NCBI GenBank assembly: GCA_000372225.1
Contig: AQTY01000002.1
Span: 1 to 64,000 of the forward strand
Source: Candidatus Nitromaritima sp. SCGC AAA288-L16
GTDB lineage: Bacteria; Nitrospinota; Nitrospinia; Nitrospinales; VA-1
Direction: 5' to 3'
DNA length: 64,000 nucleotides
The notes under the pieces are model-generated. The model was not told the origin of the DNA, did no database searches, and worked only from the letters and a program-made list of their open reading frames with translations. Both the position numbers and the translations under genes were made by a program. The stretch's first letter is position 1, and every line of letters starts with the position of its first letter. Positions 62,845 to 64,000 of this stretch are shown one piece after another.

Positions 62845-63180
62845 TTAAGCCCAACTGGAAAATTGGTCGCTATTGTTCGGAGTTTCCTCGTCTAAATCTA
62901 TATCTGTTTCCGATTTAATTTTTTTGTCGTATTCAGAAAATAGATGGTCGATTTCTAATTCCATCTCATCTAGTTCTTGACTTTCGTCAATGAAAGCCTG
63001 ATGTTTTTCTTGAGTCTCTTTTTTTGTTTTCGTTTTTTCTTTAGATTTTCTTTTATGAATGGAGTCGTCCAATTCTTTTTCAAACGCATCTTCATGAACT
63101 TTGTCAACCCTCTTTGTTTTTGTTGTCCAGTGATTTAAATCTTTGACTCCGTGGGCATTTCGATAATCAGGAATCCTCAT
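62845..63180 (-). CDS. Charged hypothetical protein
   Basis: 111 aa from MRIPDYRNAHG (GAGGGAG SD upstream). Long Lys/Glu-rich helical region (KRKSKEKTKTKKETQEKH) and an acidic C-terminal half. No family recognised. Confidence 0.5.
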   Translation of the reverse strand: MRIPDYRNAHGVKDLNHWTTKTKRVDKVHEDAFEKELDDSIHKRKSKEKTKTKKETQEKHQAFIDESQELDEMELEIDHLFSEYDKKIKSETDIDLDEETPNNSDQFSSWA

Positions 63181-63428
63181 AAGAATATCTCCCTCTAGCG
63201 CCCCTAAGGCAACCACGGTCTATTACCTATCTATAAATTTTATCGACAATTGAGCGATAATCTAAATACCTATTGATGAAAAAATATGTGGAAGGTGCAA
63301 AATTTGTCCGATCAAAAAGGGTTGTTCTTGGATCAGAATTAAAGAAAAGAGAGTGGGAGTAAGATTGTGAATGGTTGGGTTTAGTTGTTCAATGGTTTCC
63401 AAGTGGTTTTGGGGTGTTTGGTCATCTT

Positions 63429-64000
63429 CTATTCACAACCTGAGTTATCTTCTCCCCAGGAGAAAATGGTTTTGCATTTAATTGCAGAATCCAGATTCCT
63501 TATATTTTTCATATTTGCCTCAGTTAGGTTTGCTCGATTCAGGTATGCCCCACTCAGGTCTGCCTCATTTAAGTCTGCATTCTTAAGGTATGCTCCAGTT
63601 AGGTCTACCCTAGTCAGGTTTGCTCGATTCAGTTTTGCTCGATCTAGGTTTGCCTCTTTCAGGTTTGATCCATTCAAGTCTACTCCACTCAAGTCTACTC
63701 CAGTCAGATCTGCCCCAGTCAGGTTTACCCCTCTCATGTTTACCTGATTCAGGTTTGCCCCTTTCAAACTTGCCCCTTTCAGATTTGCTCCACGCAGGTT
63801 TGCCCCTTTCAGATTTGCTTGATCTAAGTTTGCTTGGTCTAGATATGCCCCACTTAGATTTGCCTGACTAAGGTCTGCACCTTTCAAATCTACTCTATTT
63901 AGTTCTGTTAGAATAAGGATTGAAAATACTAAGTTTGCACCAGTCAGGTTTGCCCCAGTCAGGTTTGCCCCTCTCAGGTTTGCCTGACTCAGGTTTCTAT
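63429..64000 (-). CDS. Pentapeptide-repeat protein, partial at right edge
   Basis: The frame is open from the right edge to 63429 (>190 codons). About 34 A(D/N)LxX units (LSQANLRGANLTG..., ADLTGVDLSGVDLNGSN) stack as a right-handed quadrilateral helix. One weakly conserved stretch (ANLVF SILIL TELNR) stays in register. The C-terminus ends CKTIFSWGEDNSGCE, similar to the remnant at 9286. 15-bp tandem DNA repeats. The N-terminus is outside the window; function unknown. Confidence 0.85.
   Translation of the reverse strand, partial: RNLSQANLRGANLTGANLTGANLVFSILILTELNRVDLKGADLSQANLSGAYLDQANLDQANLKGANLRGANLKGASLKGANLNQVNMRGVNLTGADLTGVDLSGVDLNGSNLKEANLDRAKLNRANLTRVDLTGAYLKNADLNEADLSGAYLNRANLTEANMKNIRNLDSAIKCKTIFSWGEDNSGCE

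Noticed and set aside
63620..63871. Leu/Ser-rich plus-strand frame opposite the pentapeptide gene
   Set aside because: Antisense shadow of the 15-bp pentapeptide repeats.
63429..64000. CRISPR-like tandem repeat array at the right edge
   Set aside because: The 15-bp repeats are contiguous, without spacers, and code for A(D/N)LxX pentapeptides.

Overview
This is an AT-rich window from a Gram-negative bacterium. It carries a complete inner and outer membrane type IV pilus machine with a PilQ secretin, several lipoproteins and many very small membrane-protein genes. The gene style (T4P set, VC_2705-type symporter with a DUF4212 partner, bactofilin, DUF3106 operon) would fit a marine Nitrospinota- or Deltaproteobacteria-like lineage. 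That placement is inference; no rRNA or taxonomic marker is present.

Layout. (1) 1-3950: the integrase-proximal end of an element inserted at an intact tRNA-Arg(TCT) (3948-4024). It holds a tyrosine integrase, an excisionase-like wHTH protein, a winged-helix protein with iteron-like dyads inside its 3' coding region, and a DUF5681 protein. (2) 4157-9283: sodium:solute symporter plus DUF4212, a frameshifted creA pseudogene and a Wzx/MATE-like flippase. (3) 9286-18200: a mosaic of gene fragments, tiny membrane-protein genes, pcm and clpB, punctuated by ~200-bp repeats that contain the 3' half of tRNA-Pro(TGG) and its terminator. (4) 18231-38775: type IV pilus cluster: major-pilin-like genes, minor pilins fimT/pilV/pilX/pilW, pilB, pilC, pilT (broken by an A9 frameshift) and pilMNOPQ. 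Related 6-7 bp dyads lie in its three divergent promoter gaps. (5) 39056-43585: cohesin-like secreted protein, retropepsin-like protease, and an ECF sigma / DUF3619 / acidic protein / DUF3106 operon beside several highly basic repeat-rich exported proteins. (6) 43582-51707: truncated pilin copies, a tRNA-Lys 3' fragment, nuclease, lipoprotein, SDR, an array of very small genes preceded by a shared leader, bactofilin and more small genes. (7) 51900-61040: large cargo genes (SGNH-TPR, radical SAM/B12, GDPD, M48 and M28 peptidases) separated by more tRNA-Pro repeats. A 0.63-kb segment here is an inverted duplicate of one at 17 kb. (8) 61087-64000: more leader-associated small genes, a membrane-anchored DksA-type zinc finger, a degenerate tRNA-Thr and a pentapeptide-repeat gene that runs off the right edge.

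The most unusual features are the dispersed tRNA-3'-half plus terminator repeats, which behave like cassette boundaries with no integrase beside them; a common 5' leader reused in front of many unrelated tiny genes; and two genes (pilT and SGNH-TPR) that each need a -1 frameshift on a poly-A tract. Homopolymer sequencing error is a serious alternative for those two. I saw no CRISPR array, rRNA or transposase gene.
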